A stretch of 64,000 bases of DNA from Ecdyonurus torrentis (lineage: Eukaryota > Arthropoda > Insecta > Ephemeroptera > Heptageniidae), in the NCBI GenBank assembly GCA_949318235.1, contig OX439137.1, positions 21,694,518 through 21,758,517 on the forward strand. The letters run 5' to 3'. The translations under genes were made by a program, and so were the position numbers. Positions 37,181-63,759 of the stretch are shown one piece after another. Position 1 is the first letter of the stretch. Each line of letters starts with the position of its first letter. The notes beneath the pieces were generated by a model. That model was given only the letters and a program-made list of their open reading frames with translations, was not told the origin of the DNA and ran no database searches.

Positions 37181-38398
37181 GCCCCGAGCCATACGAAAAT
37201 GCTGATAAAAGTTTGAGAAAGCCTTGATTAAGTGCTTATAAACATTTGATAGTAGTGTTTTTGTCTGATAATACATGGATAAAGGACTGATAGAGTTTGA
37301 TAGAATTTTTTGAATCTAGGAGTAAAAACTGAAAAAAGTATGATAAATATATTATAAAGTATTGATAAAAGTTTGATAATTATAAATGACTGATAAACGT
37401 TTGATTATTTTTTTTTTTAAATTTCAAACATCTGATAAAAGTATGAATATATAAACTTAAAAATAAAATTTGAAATTTTTCAAAAGTCTGATAAAAGTTT
37501 GATGACCTAACGGGAAATAAATTTGGAGGGGAACGCGAGGCGCCTCTTTTGGTAGACGAAACCGTTGAGGACTTAGAAAATTTTGGAGTGTACAGCAGGA
37601 GCAGAGGTAGCAGGCAGTAGCACAAGTCAGCCAGAGCAGTATGCACGCACTTTGTTAGCGCTTACATATTTCAATTAAAACTAAGCAGCAAGAAGCTTCA
37701 CCTACTTGTAAGAGGAGCTTCATGTGGTCATCATGTTAATATATAGGTAAGTGACATGTTCACATTAATAATTATTTCAATATTTATTGTAATTAATTGT
37801 ATTTCATGTGTTACAGCTAGGAAACCAACTTGATCTCAAGCTGTTACGATTACCGATGTGTGCGACTCATCCGCTCCTATAATCCGATGCATCCTTTGAA
37901 AAATAAAGTTTTTTTCTCTTATTAATTGAAGAATATCAATTAATAAGAATATTTTGTAATACAAGGCAAAATTGGCAACAATGTTATGACAAACATTGAA
38001 GTGGGTAGTGCTGGGTGGAATGTGGGATGAAGGGTACAGGAGGGAGGGAGGGGGGAGGGAAGGGAAGAGGAAAATGCATAATTATTTATCAGACATTTAT
38101 CAGCTTTTTATCAGACATTTATCAGCTTTTTATCAGACATTTATCAGATTTTATTCAGTGTTTTATCAGCTTACAAGTCAAATTTCAATGTAAAATTTTA
38201 CATGTATAAGCATAGGAGAAACGAAAAAATTTGTCCTATGCTTATACATGGTAATTTGACTGATAAAGGTTTGAAAAGTGTCGCATATAAGACTTTTATC
38301 AGACCTTTATACATATTTTATAATATCTTTATCAGTCAAAATTTATCAATGCTTTATAAATCATTTATCAGACTTTTTGTGTATCACGGGTGGTGCCA
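37181..38398. mobile_element. DNA-transposon-like element with many TTTATCAG subterminal motifs
   Basis: From 37181 to about 37505 the motif CTGATAAAAGTTTGA recurs many times. From about 38080 to 38375 the inverse TCAGACATTTATCAG recurs, including three tandem copies at 38089-38150. The outer ends GCCCCGAGCCATACG and CACGGGTGGTGCC are weakly inverted. A hairpin (TGTATAAGCATAGGA and its inverse) lies at 38201-38252. This inverted clustering is typical of transposase-binding sites near transposon ends. No transposase frame is present. Confidence 0.6.
37515..37925 (+). ncRNA. Possible two-exon non-coding transcript with poly(A) signal
   Basis: A GC-richer first exon (from about 37515) ends at 37746 before GTAAGT. 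A 70-base intron ends in GTGTTACAG, and exon 2 starts at 37817. AATAAA follows at 37902. No frame longer than a few codons crosses the junction. It lies in the middle of the TTTATCAG element. The splice and poly(A) signals are good matches, but there is no expression evidence. Confidence 0.35.
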
Positions 38399-38930
38399 TA
38401 TACTACATAATAACGATGATAAATAACACAAATACTATTCTGTGCATCATTATGCTACTATTCCAATTAGGTAACATGTATGCTATTTGAAAAGCAGCAT
38501 ATTTTTTTTTCTATATATCTTTCACAAACAATAACATAAAAAAATTTTCAATTAAAATAAAAATATGGAGCAATTCATGTTTGCCTCATTTTAAAAGTTT
38601 CTATATATATATAGTACAGTATAAACTAAACTAGAGGTATATATTTTTTTTATTTGAGCAAAATTTTTTTACAGCAAGTAATGTTTTTAGTTTGTTTTTA
38701 TATCGATTTCTAATCAATGTTTTAATATAAACTTAAAGTTTTCTTAAATATCAAGGAAAAAAATATATACATCATTTTTTATAGTGCAATCTAAAAACCA
38801 TGTTGTACTCTAATTCAATTTTTAAGAGATCTTACTTCATGTAACTCGAGTGGATAGAAGTAGGCGAGCTCAAGCAAGGAAGATTGTTGGCATGAAAAAT
38901 CTAAAGTGCTATTTCACGTCTCTGCCAACG

Positions 38931-38935
<5 letters not shown>

Positions 38936-38972
<37 letters not shown>
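38936..38972. repeat. (CT)n microsatellite
   Basis: Eighteen CT units. Confidence 0.94.
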
Positions 38973-38976
<4 letters not shown>

Positions 38977-39182
38977 ACGTTAATATTTCTCCACAAAGGT
39001 CATCTGATACTGACATTTATCAACTACTCTTAATTTTTTTTTCTCTCGATCTTCTCTTTCATTAATATAACAAGAAGTAATAAATTGGTAACATTTCTTA
39101 TAAAATTCTAACTATATATGTTTTCTTCGTAACGATATATTTTTAATGTCTCTTAATTTAAAGTTTTTATTATTGGTTATTA

Positions 39183-39398
39183 TTCACGGAAAGAATAAAT
39201 TACGTAATTTATGCTGCATTTAAGTCATCGTAGCACAAATGATACCAAATTAAAATAACATAAATAATTATGCTCTACAATATAATATTTATGCTTTGTA
39301 ACATAGTTATTATGCAGTACAGCATAATATATTGTTTTGTATTAAATTTATTGTGCTGAAAATGTGATAGCATATATAATTATCACGTATTTATTTAA
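39183..39398. repeat. MITE family F3 copy
   Basis: CACGGAAAGAATAAATTACGT at the left, ATAATTATCACGTATTTATTT at the right; full length and well kept. Confidence 0.82.
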
Positions 39399-39596
39399 AA
39401 CCATGTCTACAGAACGGATTTTTAGGTAAAAACGACAGTTAAGTATTTAAAACATAATTATTCAAATTTTGTTAATTGCGCTCATCATGTGAATTGGATT
39501 TCTTTAATTAAATTTAATTAATATGTCACTGTCTATATTTAGGCACAATCTAAACCGCCCTATTTGAGTTCTATTTCACTTACCTGATATTAACTC

Positions 39597-39921
39597 TTTT
39601 AAAGGCGTAGAACACCTTGAACAAGAAAAAACTAGTGTAATGTCTTAGCATACCTAAATATCAATGTTAATTTGTCCGGAGTCATTGATTTCTAATTTAT
39701 TTTCCATTCGCAAAATTGTAGTTGCGGTTTGTACCGTCACAGCTCACTATTCCGCGCGCGCGGAAACAGGCGAGTTGTGGTGTCATGAACCAGCACCTGC
39801 AATTTTTGGAATGGAAAATAAATTAGAAATCAATGACTTCAGCCAAATCAACGTTGATATTTACTAGGTATGTTAGGATATTAGACAAGTTTTTTTGTTC
39901 AAGGTGTTCTACGCCTTTAAG
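39597..39921. repeat. Foldback MITE family F2, copy 2
   Basis: TTTTAAAGGCGTAGAACACCT at the left, AGGTGTTCTACGCCTTTAA at the right, with GCGCGCGCGGAAACAGGCGAG near the centre. Confidence 0.95.
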
Positions 39922-40712
39922 TATGTAATTCATAGTCATGACTATAATTTTTAAATGTTATTATATTTTTTTCTCTCATTTTCTGTTTTTTTTTTTTTTT
40001 TTAATATTATTATTATTATTTTTTTTTTTATTCTACTCTGTGATATTCAGTGTATGTGGACTTGCTCTGCTGCTGAAAGAACTATTTTGAATTTAAATTG
40101 AACAAATTTCATTATTGCACGCTTTTGAAGTCTGAGTACACGTTTAATTGAGTCATAAATATGAATAAGTTATAAATATTAGTAAATCTTTTATACTATA
40201 TATACCAAGAGCTATCAAAGAATTTAACTTAAATGTAAATTCTTTACTTTTCAGCTTTTTGGCAGTAACAAAATATTGACGAAAACTTTAGATTTGATCT
40301 CTTTATTCCAAATATTTAATATCATAAAACCACACAGAGCTAAATGTAGATTAATATGGATTAGTGGTCATATATAACATTAGATAAATAACCTCAATGC
40401 AAATATTGTCAAAATTATTGATTCTAGCAACATCAGCATCAAACCACTTTAAATTCCTCTTTTAATGAATTATGCATTGAATAAAATTTTACTTATTTGT
40501 TTTATTTTTTGATTTCATTATAATACCGCATATATAATCGGATCACTTTCATATAAGAAAGAAGGGCAAAAATTAATCAGGCCTTAAAACCCAATCACTA
40601 ATCTCTGAAATTAAAATTTGTATTCTACTCTTATTTGTATCTTATAATATAATGAATGTACTGTGTGTACCACCAATGTATTGGGCAAGTAAAACTGCCT
40701 GTTTTTGGTTAA

Positions 40713-40744
<32 letters not shown>

Positions 40745-40839
40745 AAAATATATATTTATCATTTTTTTTATATTATAATAAATTCAATGGTAAAAACTAT
40801 ATCTATATTTGATGATTTTCTTATGAAATAAGGAGAGAA

Positions 40840-40887
40840 AGAGAGAGAGAGAGAGAGAGACAGAGACAGACAGAGATACAGAGATAC

Positions 40888-40959
<72 letters not shown>
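40840..40959. repeat. (GA)n with GACAGA and GATACA interruptions
   Basis: About 120 bp of GA-rich repeat. A further short GA tract lies at 41700-41727. Confidence 0.94.
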
Positions 40960-40963
<4 letters not shown>

Positions 40964-41230
40964 CGGACCCGTGACCCTAAAAAAAGATATTTGAAAAATA
41001 ACATGGGGTCTTATTTAGGTAAAAACTTAAGCTTCAAGTAAAATTTGTTATCTTATGAAAATTTGTTTAGTTATCTTGTTTTCAAGAATGACAAATAAAA
41101 AAATGTAATAAAAAAAAACTTTTTGAATAAAAACTTTTATTTTCCTTTGTATTGATAACCCTACAGAGGCATTTCGAAGGTTATAACATACATAGCTTTT
41201 TCAATGTTAGGTTATGAGATTAAATTGTCA

Positions 41231-41445
41231 TAAACTTACATATGATGCCCCAAAGCCCTTCCGTAGCCCCTTCCGTGATTATCCTATAAGATATGCAATC
41301 TCTTACGTCATACGTAGATAAGCCTTAACTATAGAAAATTGTTGCAGCGAGTTTCATATCTTTCAGATATCTCAGTTTCAATATCTCGCAGGATAAATGC
41401 GAGTTTGTGGGGCTACGGAAGAGCTTTGGGGCATTATATGTAAAC
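41231..41445. repeat. Foldback repeat with GCCCCAAAGC ends
   Basis: ATGCCCCAAAGCCCTTCCGTA pairs with TACGGAAGAGCTTTGGGGCAT; the arms extend outward through TTACATATG and CATTATATGTAA. I see no second copy in the window. Confidence 0.88.
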
Positions 41446-42252
41446 GTATCAAAACTTCACTCCTTTATTTAGCTCTGAAGAAGCCATGTTGTAAACCCCA
41501 GACTTCTACTCTAAGTTATAGTACTATACAGTACCTAGATCTTAAGTTTATTTATTATTTTTGAAGTGCTGTACGTGAGTATACTATATACGTCAAGTTT
41601 TTGTTTCAAATTCAACTGGTGACATTTCTGCTTGAGATCGATTTGGTATGAGTGGCGAGCTTTTCAAAACTTGAGCAGCGCTTCAGTGTGGCAACATAGG
41701 GAGAGAGAGAGAGAGAGAGAGAGAGAGTTAAAGTTGCACACACAACCAACTTTTCATATTCTTTTTGTCACATTAAAATCGATACGGTACGAGTATGAAA
41801 AAGACTTAAAAATACAATATATATCCTTTTGTATTATTTATATATGGTGTTATTTTGAAGAAGATAAAAAAAAGTGGTATGAAATTCTTCCACTTTCAGA
41901 AAAAGATATAACGTGATTGAAAAAAAAAAAGAGCTACCAGCTTAAAAAAAAATCCTCCTAATGATAAATCATGAGATAGGTCTATTATAAATACACTTAT
42001 TTTCCCCCTCAACCCTTCAGTACTCTCACAAACTGGGAAGAAAACTTGTAAAGCAGACAACCTGCGCTACATTTTCTATTATAGAACCGGAACTGATGAC
42101 GTCATGAATTCCTAAAGTTGCCTACTTTACAGTGTTTTAACCCCAGGTTGAGAGGCTACAGATGGGTTGAGCATCATAATATGTGTATTATAAATGATGG
42201 TCCCATCTCATGAATTTTACGTTTTTGATTAAATTTTTTGAGGTCAGTAGCC

Positions 42253-42590
42253 CCTTAAAGCCATAGACCACATAAAACCACATGTGCTTTTTAATAAATA
42301 AACATGAAATGGAATCTTCAAAACCGATGATAATTTTTACCAGAATGTTAATGTACCCCCACGAGAGAGCGTAAAAATACTGTTAAGTATGCAATTTGCG
42401 TGACTATTCATATGACGTCAGAAAGATGCAAAAATTAGTAAAAAATGTTGTGCAGGTTGCATAAATCGAAAATTTCTGATCACTTCTACGGAGCTACAGT
42501 TGAGTTTTGAGACATACTAAAGCTATGTAAGTCCCATCAAGCGTTTTGTGATATAAATGATTATGTTTTCTTCTGGTCTATTAATTTAAG
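42253..42590 (+). repeat. MITE family F1, copy 4
   Basis: CTTAAAGCCATAGACCACATA at the left and TTCTGGTCTATTAATTTAAG at the right, with ACGAGAGAGCGTAAAAATACT inside. Confidence 0.9.
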
Positions 42591-42940
42591 ATCTGACATA
42601 ATACTAAAATTATTTCATTTATTGAGCTGTCTGGGTCAATAAAATTCTTATTTGTTATTATAGTTTTCCCGTTTTTCTCAACTCTTACAGAGAAATAAAA
42701 ATTAATTTTAAATTTGATGAGATAGCTATTAAAATAGAAATATTTTATTAAGAATAAATTAAAGAAATACAAATTGACAATATTAAATTACAAAAATAAA
42801 ATAAGAGACAAAAATAGCTCTCATATTTCATCATCTTTTTGATATTTATTAAATAAATAAAAACAAGCAGCTTTTGTCTTTAAATATTTTCTCATAATAA
42901 AAGACAGTAAAAAAATCAATGAGCTCTTCATATATTAAAA

Positions 42941-42947
<7 letters not shown>

Positions 42948-43034
<87 letters not shown>
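42948..43034. repeat. (CT)n microsatellite
   Basis: About 43 CT units. Confidence 0.96.
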
Positions 43035-43036
<2 letters not shown>

Positions 43037-43378
43037 TTATATATCTTCTTTTTTCAATTTAATTAAATTATAATATGCATTCTTCATAAAAAAAACTTGA
43101 AGGGTCTAATGGCGTCTCTTTTATGATATTTAACAGCATTAATTAAACAAGACAAAATGAATAATGGTTGAATGATCGTGTACGCTTTAAAAAAAATTAT
43201 TTTCAATTAACTAAATATTAATGAAAATGTCAAGCTCTTTATAAAAGCTTTATAAATTAAAATATATAAAAAAATGGTGATGAATATTGATTAAATTATG
43301 ATTTATAAAAATTTCCTCGTGTTGAAATAATTCTTGTATACATTCCATGTAAAATTTGCTTTCAATTAAATAACATGT

Positions 43379-43409
<31 letters not shown>

Positions 43410-43867
43410 TACAATGTAAATTACCAGTGATATACAAAGTTTATAATGTCCTTAAAGTCATAAATCATTAAGATTAAAATTAGCGTTACAAGCTCTTGGC
43501 TTTATGGGTGACTAACCAAACTAACCACAAAGCTAATATATATAACCAAGAACAAAATCTCTACTTATTACAGGAAAACACAAGAACACTCATAATGTAC
43601 AGCTAATATATGATTATATGATTGGTTTTATTTATGTCCCGTAATAGCTATTTATTGTTGTTATATTTACGTTACAACAAGTGTACTTTATTACGTGTGT
43701 AATTTTTGAGATAAATATATTTAATTACTATTTGCTCCAACACACAAAATAAATCACATAAAAGTCAAAGAAATTGTGTTAATTTACTTAGCGTGTCATG
43801 TCTATATTTTTTGTAATCGCTTTTTACTTTTTACCCATTTATGAGTGCAAAACGAGCTCGTTGTACA

Positions 43868-44078
43868 CTGGCAAAAATTAATACATAATATAATTATACC
43901 AGCCCTTTCAGCACTGTTTATTCAGTGCAGCATTATTTATGTTATACGTCCCTCTTACTGTGTTATAATAGCATAAATATTATGTTTTACAGCATAATTA
44001 CTTTTGTAGTTCTAATTTACTATCATTTATGCTATAATGACATAAATACAGCATAAATTACGTTATTTATTATTTACG
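43868..44078. repeat. MITE family F3 copy
   Basis: Inverted orientation: ACTGGCAAAAATTAATACATA at the left and ATTACGTTATTTATTATTTAC then GTGT at the right; TATAATGACATAAATACAGCA inside. Confidence 0.75.
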
Positions 44079-44521
44079 TGTACTGTACTCTTTCTCTCTC
44101 TTAATATCATTATTAAATTATTATTTTTTGTTTACAATGGACACAGCGATGTCATTGTTGAATGGTCGTATTTTTTCTTTATTGTCGACCAAAAACAAGA
44201 TCGCGTTCAATACATTGGCGGTGCACACATATAGTCATTGAGTTATAATTATTAAAGTAAAATAACACACATGCAGTTACATTAAATTTTGACTACGCAG
44301 ATTATGCTTAATATCTTAGTCATTGGGTTTCATTATTTTTATATAATAGAACCTTTTTATTATACATGAAAGAATCATTGAAAATATCGACATGCTGTCA
44401 TTATATGCTCTCATTATAAAAATAAATTTTTAGACACATCGATTGTTCAAGTAGGAATACTTAAAAATGTTTGATTTTTTAATATTTTTTTAGGGACATG
44501 CATGGAAGTTAATTTGAGATA

Positions 44522-44832
44522 ATATAGAGTGTATGCGCATGACGTCATATTTAATGCACTTGGAGGACATACTGGAGTAGTGAATAACATCGCTCAGCAT
44601 AGGACAAACTTAGTTTTGTCTATTTTCTTTAAATATTGCCTAATTTTGTGTTACTCTTATTTTTCTCACATACTTGAGATACTATGTAATTCAACCTATC
44701 ATCAATGCTCTCAAAAATATTGTTAAGTGTTTTTAAACTGTCAAAATGAGTTATTTTCCTATGCAGATTACGTATGTTATTGAGTTATCCAACTTGGCGT
44801 CAACTTTAACATGAATACAAAGACCCTATAGT
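44522..44832. repeat. Interspersed repeat family F5, copy 3
   Basis: AGTGTATGCGCATGACGTCAT at the left, CATCAATGCTCTCAAAAATAT inside, and GGCGTCAACTTTAACATGAAT then ACCCTATAG at the right. It ends about 130 bases before the first SLC6 exon. Confidence 0.75.
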
Positions 44833-44965
44833 AACTGAATCATCAACTAGATTGCATTGGGGGGGGGGGGGTATATTTTATTTTTACCAAGTGAATGCTA
44901 ATACTGTATTATTCTCACCTTTTAGCTTTATTATTTATTTATTTTGCCAATAATTGTTGTTCCAG

Positions 44966-45014
44966 ATAAAGATGGTTCTCTAAAAACAATACAAGCAGAT
45001 ACAAAGCAGTGAAG
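44966..45014 (+). other. 5' untranslated part of the first coding SLC6 exon
   Basis: AATTGTTGTTCCAG before 44966 is a good splice acceptor, so this exon may be preceded by a non-coding first exon. The leader contains a tiny upstream frame (ATG GTT CTC TAA at 44972) before the real ATG at 45015. Confidence 0.5.
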
Positions 45015-58454
<13,440 letters not shown>

Positions 58455-58903
58455 AGACTGTTGGCGGGAAATTTAAATAGTCTGCTACAACAGCAATACT
58501 ATATAATATACTTATTACCATTGTTTCAATAACTCTCGCAAAATTATTACGTATATACTTCAAAATATTTACATGTAACTCACAATACAATTTAAAACTG
58601 TTTTGCTTGGAGATTATGGGATTATTTTTCATTACAAAAACTTAGTGAACAACTTGGTAATTCATTGTCTATTAATTTATAATTCTTTAGATATCTCTCG
58701 AACAATAAGAAAGAACGTGATGCAGTCGCATGACCTCCAAACTTGGAATTTTTTTGATGAGTAAATGAAAGTCAACTTTCAATCTGCTGACTATAGATTT
58801 TCACTTACGTGTACCAAAAATGCCACCAAAAACTTTCAATACATAATGCTTATGGGAAAATAGATAAATGTGGCAACATTGTACACAACAATAATATAGT
58901 AAT

Positions 58904-58919
58904 AATAAATAATAATAAA
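58904..58919 (+). terminator. Candidate SLC6 poly(A) signals
   Basis: Two AATAAA hexamers occur within 16 bases, about 450 bases beyond the stop. AT-richness makes chance matches likely. Confidence 0.4.
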
Positions 58920-59051
58920 TGGTTTTTATTAGAGGCCAAAAAAGGTAAAAACCCACTTACATGGTCCTCTGACTTTCTTTAAACAATATGTAATAATATG
59001 TAGCTAACATAATAATATTATCAGTTGCTTATCTTATTATGATAACAGGTA

Positions 59052-59104
59052 TGGGGGGGGGGGGGGGGGAAACGGAGTGCTCAAGTAAAAAAAAAAAAAA
59101 AAAA
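59052..59104. repeat. G tract followed by A tract
   Basis: About 17 G residues, then within 20 bases about 17 A residues. Other G or C runs in the window are at 19124, 44861 and 49150. Confidence 0.9.
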
Positions 59105-59445
59105 GGAGAGGTGTCATAATTTGTTGGAATTTATTCTATCGTCATGAAAGATTTAGGTGACACTTCGATACTTGCAAATAACATGTACGCATGCGTAATA
59201 CAGTTCTCCGGAAGTAAAACAAACTTTATTAACGGTTACCCCTACAAGCACGATCAAAGAAATCTTAGCAACTGATAAACAAAGTTAAGTTTTTTTTCAA
59301 TAAAAGCAAGTGTATAAGTTAAAGTTCTTTCATGAATCGGAAAAAGAACGTCGATATTGCTTATAGGAGAAGCTATATACAGTTTGCTGTAACCGGAAGT
59401 GCAAAAATCTATGGTCGACAACTTGTAAGTTATGGTCTTTTTCTT

Positions 59446-59780
59446 GTTAAAGGCATAGAAAACATAAAAAAAAATCATTTACATCACAAAACACTTCATG
59501 GGACTTATATAAATAACGTTAGTTGGTCTCAAAACCCAACTGTAGCTCCGTAGCAGTAATCAGAAAATTTAGATTTATGCAACCCGCACAACATTTTCAT
59601 ACTAGTTTTTGCCTGTTAATGACGTCATAAACAGAAATATTCACACAAATTGCATACTTTACATTTTTTTCAAGCTCTTTTGTGGGGCTACATTAACGTT
59701 CTGGTAAAAAAATATCATCACTTTTGTAGACCCCATTTTGTGTTTAGAACATGTTGTTTCAATGTTTTCTATGCTTTTAA
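59446..59780 (-). repeat. MITE family F1, copy 5 (inverted)
   Basis: TTAAAGGCATAGAAAACATAA at the left, TTTTCTATGCTTTTAA at the right, with GGTCTCAAAACCCAACTGTAG inside. Confidence 0.88.
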
Positions 59781-60779
59781 TGGGATTTATAATAATATTT
59801 TGCGTCCATTTATATATTTACTAATATATCAGTAAAATGAAACTTAATCTTTATCTTCAAAGAAACAAAAATTTAATTTTATATATTTTTGCGACTATTA
59901 ACATATCTCTATAAAACGAAACAATGGTAAAAAAAAAAAAAATTTAACTCAACACAAGAATATACCGAACGATCATATCTATGAAAAAAAAATATTTGTT
60001 AACTAATTAAATGTAAATAAGTTTTCTATATTTTTAGTTGAATCTATAAATAATATATGAATGCAATATGCAAATATGCAAAATATATGTGTTATATATA
60101 CAAAAAAATGCTTAATGCAAAATGAAAACTTATGCAATATAATATAAAATAAATTATAGTTGTTGTTAATGTTAAATGTCTATTTAGAAACTACTCTAGT
60201 CAAATCAGATATAAATATTTTAATAAACTGTTACATTTTTATATATTTATATTGATTTCTTTAGTTTTCGGTTTTGCTAATAATTGGTGCGGAAAAGGCA
60301 AATATAAATTACTAATTTTCTTATTAACCCATCGTACTAGCATTTAAAAAAAATCTATATCAGCAGCGCCTTTGCACTACGCGGAATATAGGTCAGAGAA
60401 ATCTAAATACGAGCCACATATTAAACACATTAAGCCTGTAAAATATTTATTTATCATTATTATATTTTTTGTGCCAATAACACTCTAATTTAGAAAAAAA
60501 ATGAGGTTTCCGTACTTTTTTTTTTTTTTTAATACTCAATAAATGTCAATTGAATGAAGAAGTCAATGAAATACTTTTGTTTTCAATCCATTATACACTT
60601 TCAACAGCATTTTTTAATTTTAATAACACTTAAAAATCTAGTATTTATTATTAAAGGAACATTAAAAAATGAAGAAAAAAAAATTAAAATTGAATAAGAT
60701 TTTAGGAATTAAGTAAACATAGATAAATACATTTTTTTGGAGGTTGCACTCCAACACTAAAAAATAATAAAAAAAACTC

Positions 60780-60998
60780 CACGGAACGATTAAATTACGT
60801 AATTTATGCTATGCATTTATGTTATTATAGCATAAATGTTCCTAAATTGTAGCAACACAAATATGCTGTACAACATTATATTTATGCTATATAAATAACT
60901 TTGTTATTAATATTATGAAGTATATAGCATAAATTGTGAACAAATTGTGCTGAAAAAGAGCTAGCATAATTATTACGTATTTATTTTTGTCCACGTTA
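60780..60998. repeat. MITE family F3 copy
   Basis: ACGGAACGATTAAATTACGTA at the left and AATTATTACGTATTTATTTTT then GTCC at the right; CTGAAAAAGAGCTAGCATAAT near the right end. Confidence 0.82.
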
Positions 60999-62941
60999 AA
61001 AATGATTTATCATTGCCTAAAAAAATAAAAAAAATAAAATAAAACCAAATAAAAATAAATCATTCACAAGTTGTTGATTACGATTTGCGTGTAACAGATA
61101 TTAAAATATTATTAATCTGATACTAAATAATAAGAAATTAATATATAAGACAATAAAATAAATAATTGTTGTATTTATATGTATATTATATCAGACTGAT
61201 TTTACAATTATTTATATTTAATATTTTATTTTGATCTCTATAATAATCTACATGCATAAATAATTATTGCATTTAATTCTATAATAATAACTGTCGAGAT
61301 TTTTCATATATAATAATATGACAATAATTTGAGCCTTAAATATGAAGCATGTTATTTATATTTACATTTTTATTGGACTTATTTCTTGGACTTAATAGTT
61401 TTCTCATTTTAGCGATAGGTTGAATAATATTAAGTATGAAATGGGGAATATTGAACCATTCTCAAAAGTCTTCATGAAATAATAAAAAAAATAATATCTA
61501 TTATTCTTGATTGATTTATTTATTTGAATAGTTTTTGTAATATATATATATATCAAATATTGGATGAAAATTTCCATATAATTTGAAAGATCATCACATC
61601 ACGCACCATAAATATATGAATAAACTATAGTTAGTTCTATAAACTACACACAACTCTTGAGCCAGCTTTGAAATTTCTCCTTTGTTAAAAATATCTGATC
61701 ATGACGTCATTACCTATTTACTACGTATATGGTTAATCATTGTTATTTCTTTGTTTAGAACTTTGGAACTGATAAGTAAGAACAAATCTTCATAAAAAAA
61801 GTTCCATTCTCAATGCGACTCAACCAATGAATTTGTCTTATTTTTTGGGGCAGCCAATCACTGTTTATGTACTATTTATGAATGCACCTAATAAAAACGA
61901 GCATTTTTATAAAAATCTCATCTAAAAATGAACTTTTTACGTAAGTTTTAGTTTTAAAACTTTTTCGTTGAAATGAGAAAACTCAATCGGGTAAACAGGC
62001 CAAGAAATTATTAATTTTGAATCTATTTATTAAATAAACAAAAATATGAAGCAATTTTTAGTATCAAAATATGGTTAAAAATAATTATTTATAATAAAAA
62101 TAACTTTTAAAATCTTTATAATTAATAAAATGTGTTTTAAATGTTATTAAGTTTGTAAAAAAAAAAGAGGGTACAATAATTTGTTTTCACATAATGAAAA
62201 CCTCAAAAAATATAAATAAATATATAAGAAAAAAAAATAGAATAAATATTTAACATATAGATATTGGACATTAGGCCTAAAATAAAACAATAAAATATAG
62301 AATCTTATATTTAATTGTGATAAATATGATTAGAAGACAATAAAATTAATATATTATTTTAGATGTTATTATATTAAAGGAAACACTTCTATGAATAATA
62401 TATTATAATGTTGAATTATAGGTATACTATCTATAATGTATATAAAAATCATTTTGATTTGCTTTTCATATAGTAAAAACAGATCTTAATGGATAAGTAT
62501 TGGTGTTAAATGATATTGTGTATAATTATAATCATAAAATTAAGATATGTATATTGATGTAATTCTTCCTATAACTGTCGATTCTTTTTTCTGTGTGCAT
62601 GTGTTCGTAAATTTTTTAAATGTTGTATCTTTTTTTCTTTTAGATCTAAAAGTTAGTGCAAAAAGTAAGTTTAGCAAAAAATAAAGAAACTCAGGAGCCA
62701 ACAATACTAACAAAGTGCTACCAGACGACTTTGTGTAACTGTATTGATTTAATGCACTTTCTTATGGAGGAATAAGAATGCTTTAACTCAAGTAGATTTT
62801 TTTTCTTCAAATTAAGTTCTTTTTCTGTAGCTTACTGGAGCACAAAACTTTTGAAAAAACTCGATGAAAAATACAGTTTTTATCTAAATTGGTTGAAATT
62901 TAGGAAAATAAAAGCTTTCAGTCATGTACTGTACAGTAAAA

Positions 62942-62972
<31 letters not shown>

Positions 62973-63670
62973 TATAATAATAATAAATAAACGTAGGAAA
63001 AATATATCTTGATTTATTGCTGCTTTATTTCTCCGTAAGTTGAGAAAGCATATTATATTAAGTGAGTAAAACAAAGTCGTCTGATATGTAGTAAAATTGT
63101 TAGTATTTCTTTACTCTCAGTTTATTTATTTTTAAACTAAACTTACTTTTCCACGTCTTCAATTTTTACCTGCTATCCTTTTAATTTTTCTTTTTCAAAA
63201 TCCCAAAAAAAGATTGTACTATAAGCTAATTTTCAAAACACGTATAACAGATTTTCTGTTAGTAAAATTTTGATTTTCTATTTTAAATAGCAACAAAAAC
63301 ACGAAATTTTTGATGTATCTCAACATAAAAATTATGTAAAGATATGTTGGCAAAATATTGAAATAATAATAGTAATTATAGATTCATAATTTTTCATAAA
63401 TTTTTTTTTTCGGTGCAAAGGGAGATTTTTTTTATACTGGCTTTTATGAAATATGCTAGTTCATTGTAACTAGTTTATATATAAATTGGTCAAAATTAAT
63501 TTTCTTATGCAAATTTCTTAATGATGACAAAATTTTGAATCTATTTACAATAATATCTTATTTTTCTCATTATGAAAATAATGATTTGCCTACTTGTTTT
63601 TAAATATCTTCCTTGTATTTAAAAGCAGATTATTTTGTGTTCGTACTTCAGTACGGTTTTTAAAAGTGAG

Positions 63671-63671
<1 letters not shown>

Positions 63672-63755
<84 letters not shown>
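63672..63755. repeat. (TA)n microsatellite
   Basis: About 42 TA units. Confidence 0.96.

Positions 63756-63759
<4 letters not shown>

Noticed and set aside
44522..44832. SLC6 promoter in the 300 bases upstream of the first coding exon
   Set aside because: This stretch is a dispersed F5 repeat, and the coding exon seems to follow a splice acceptor, so the true promoter is probably elsewhere.
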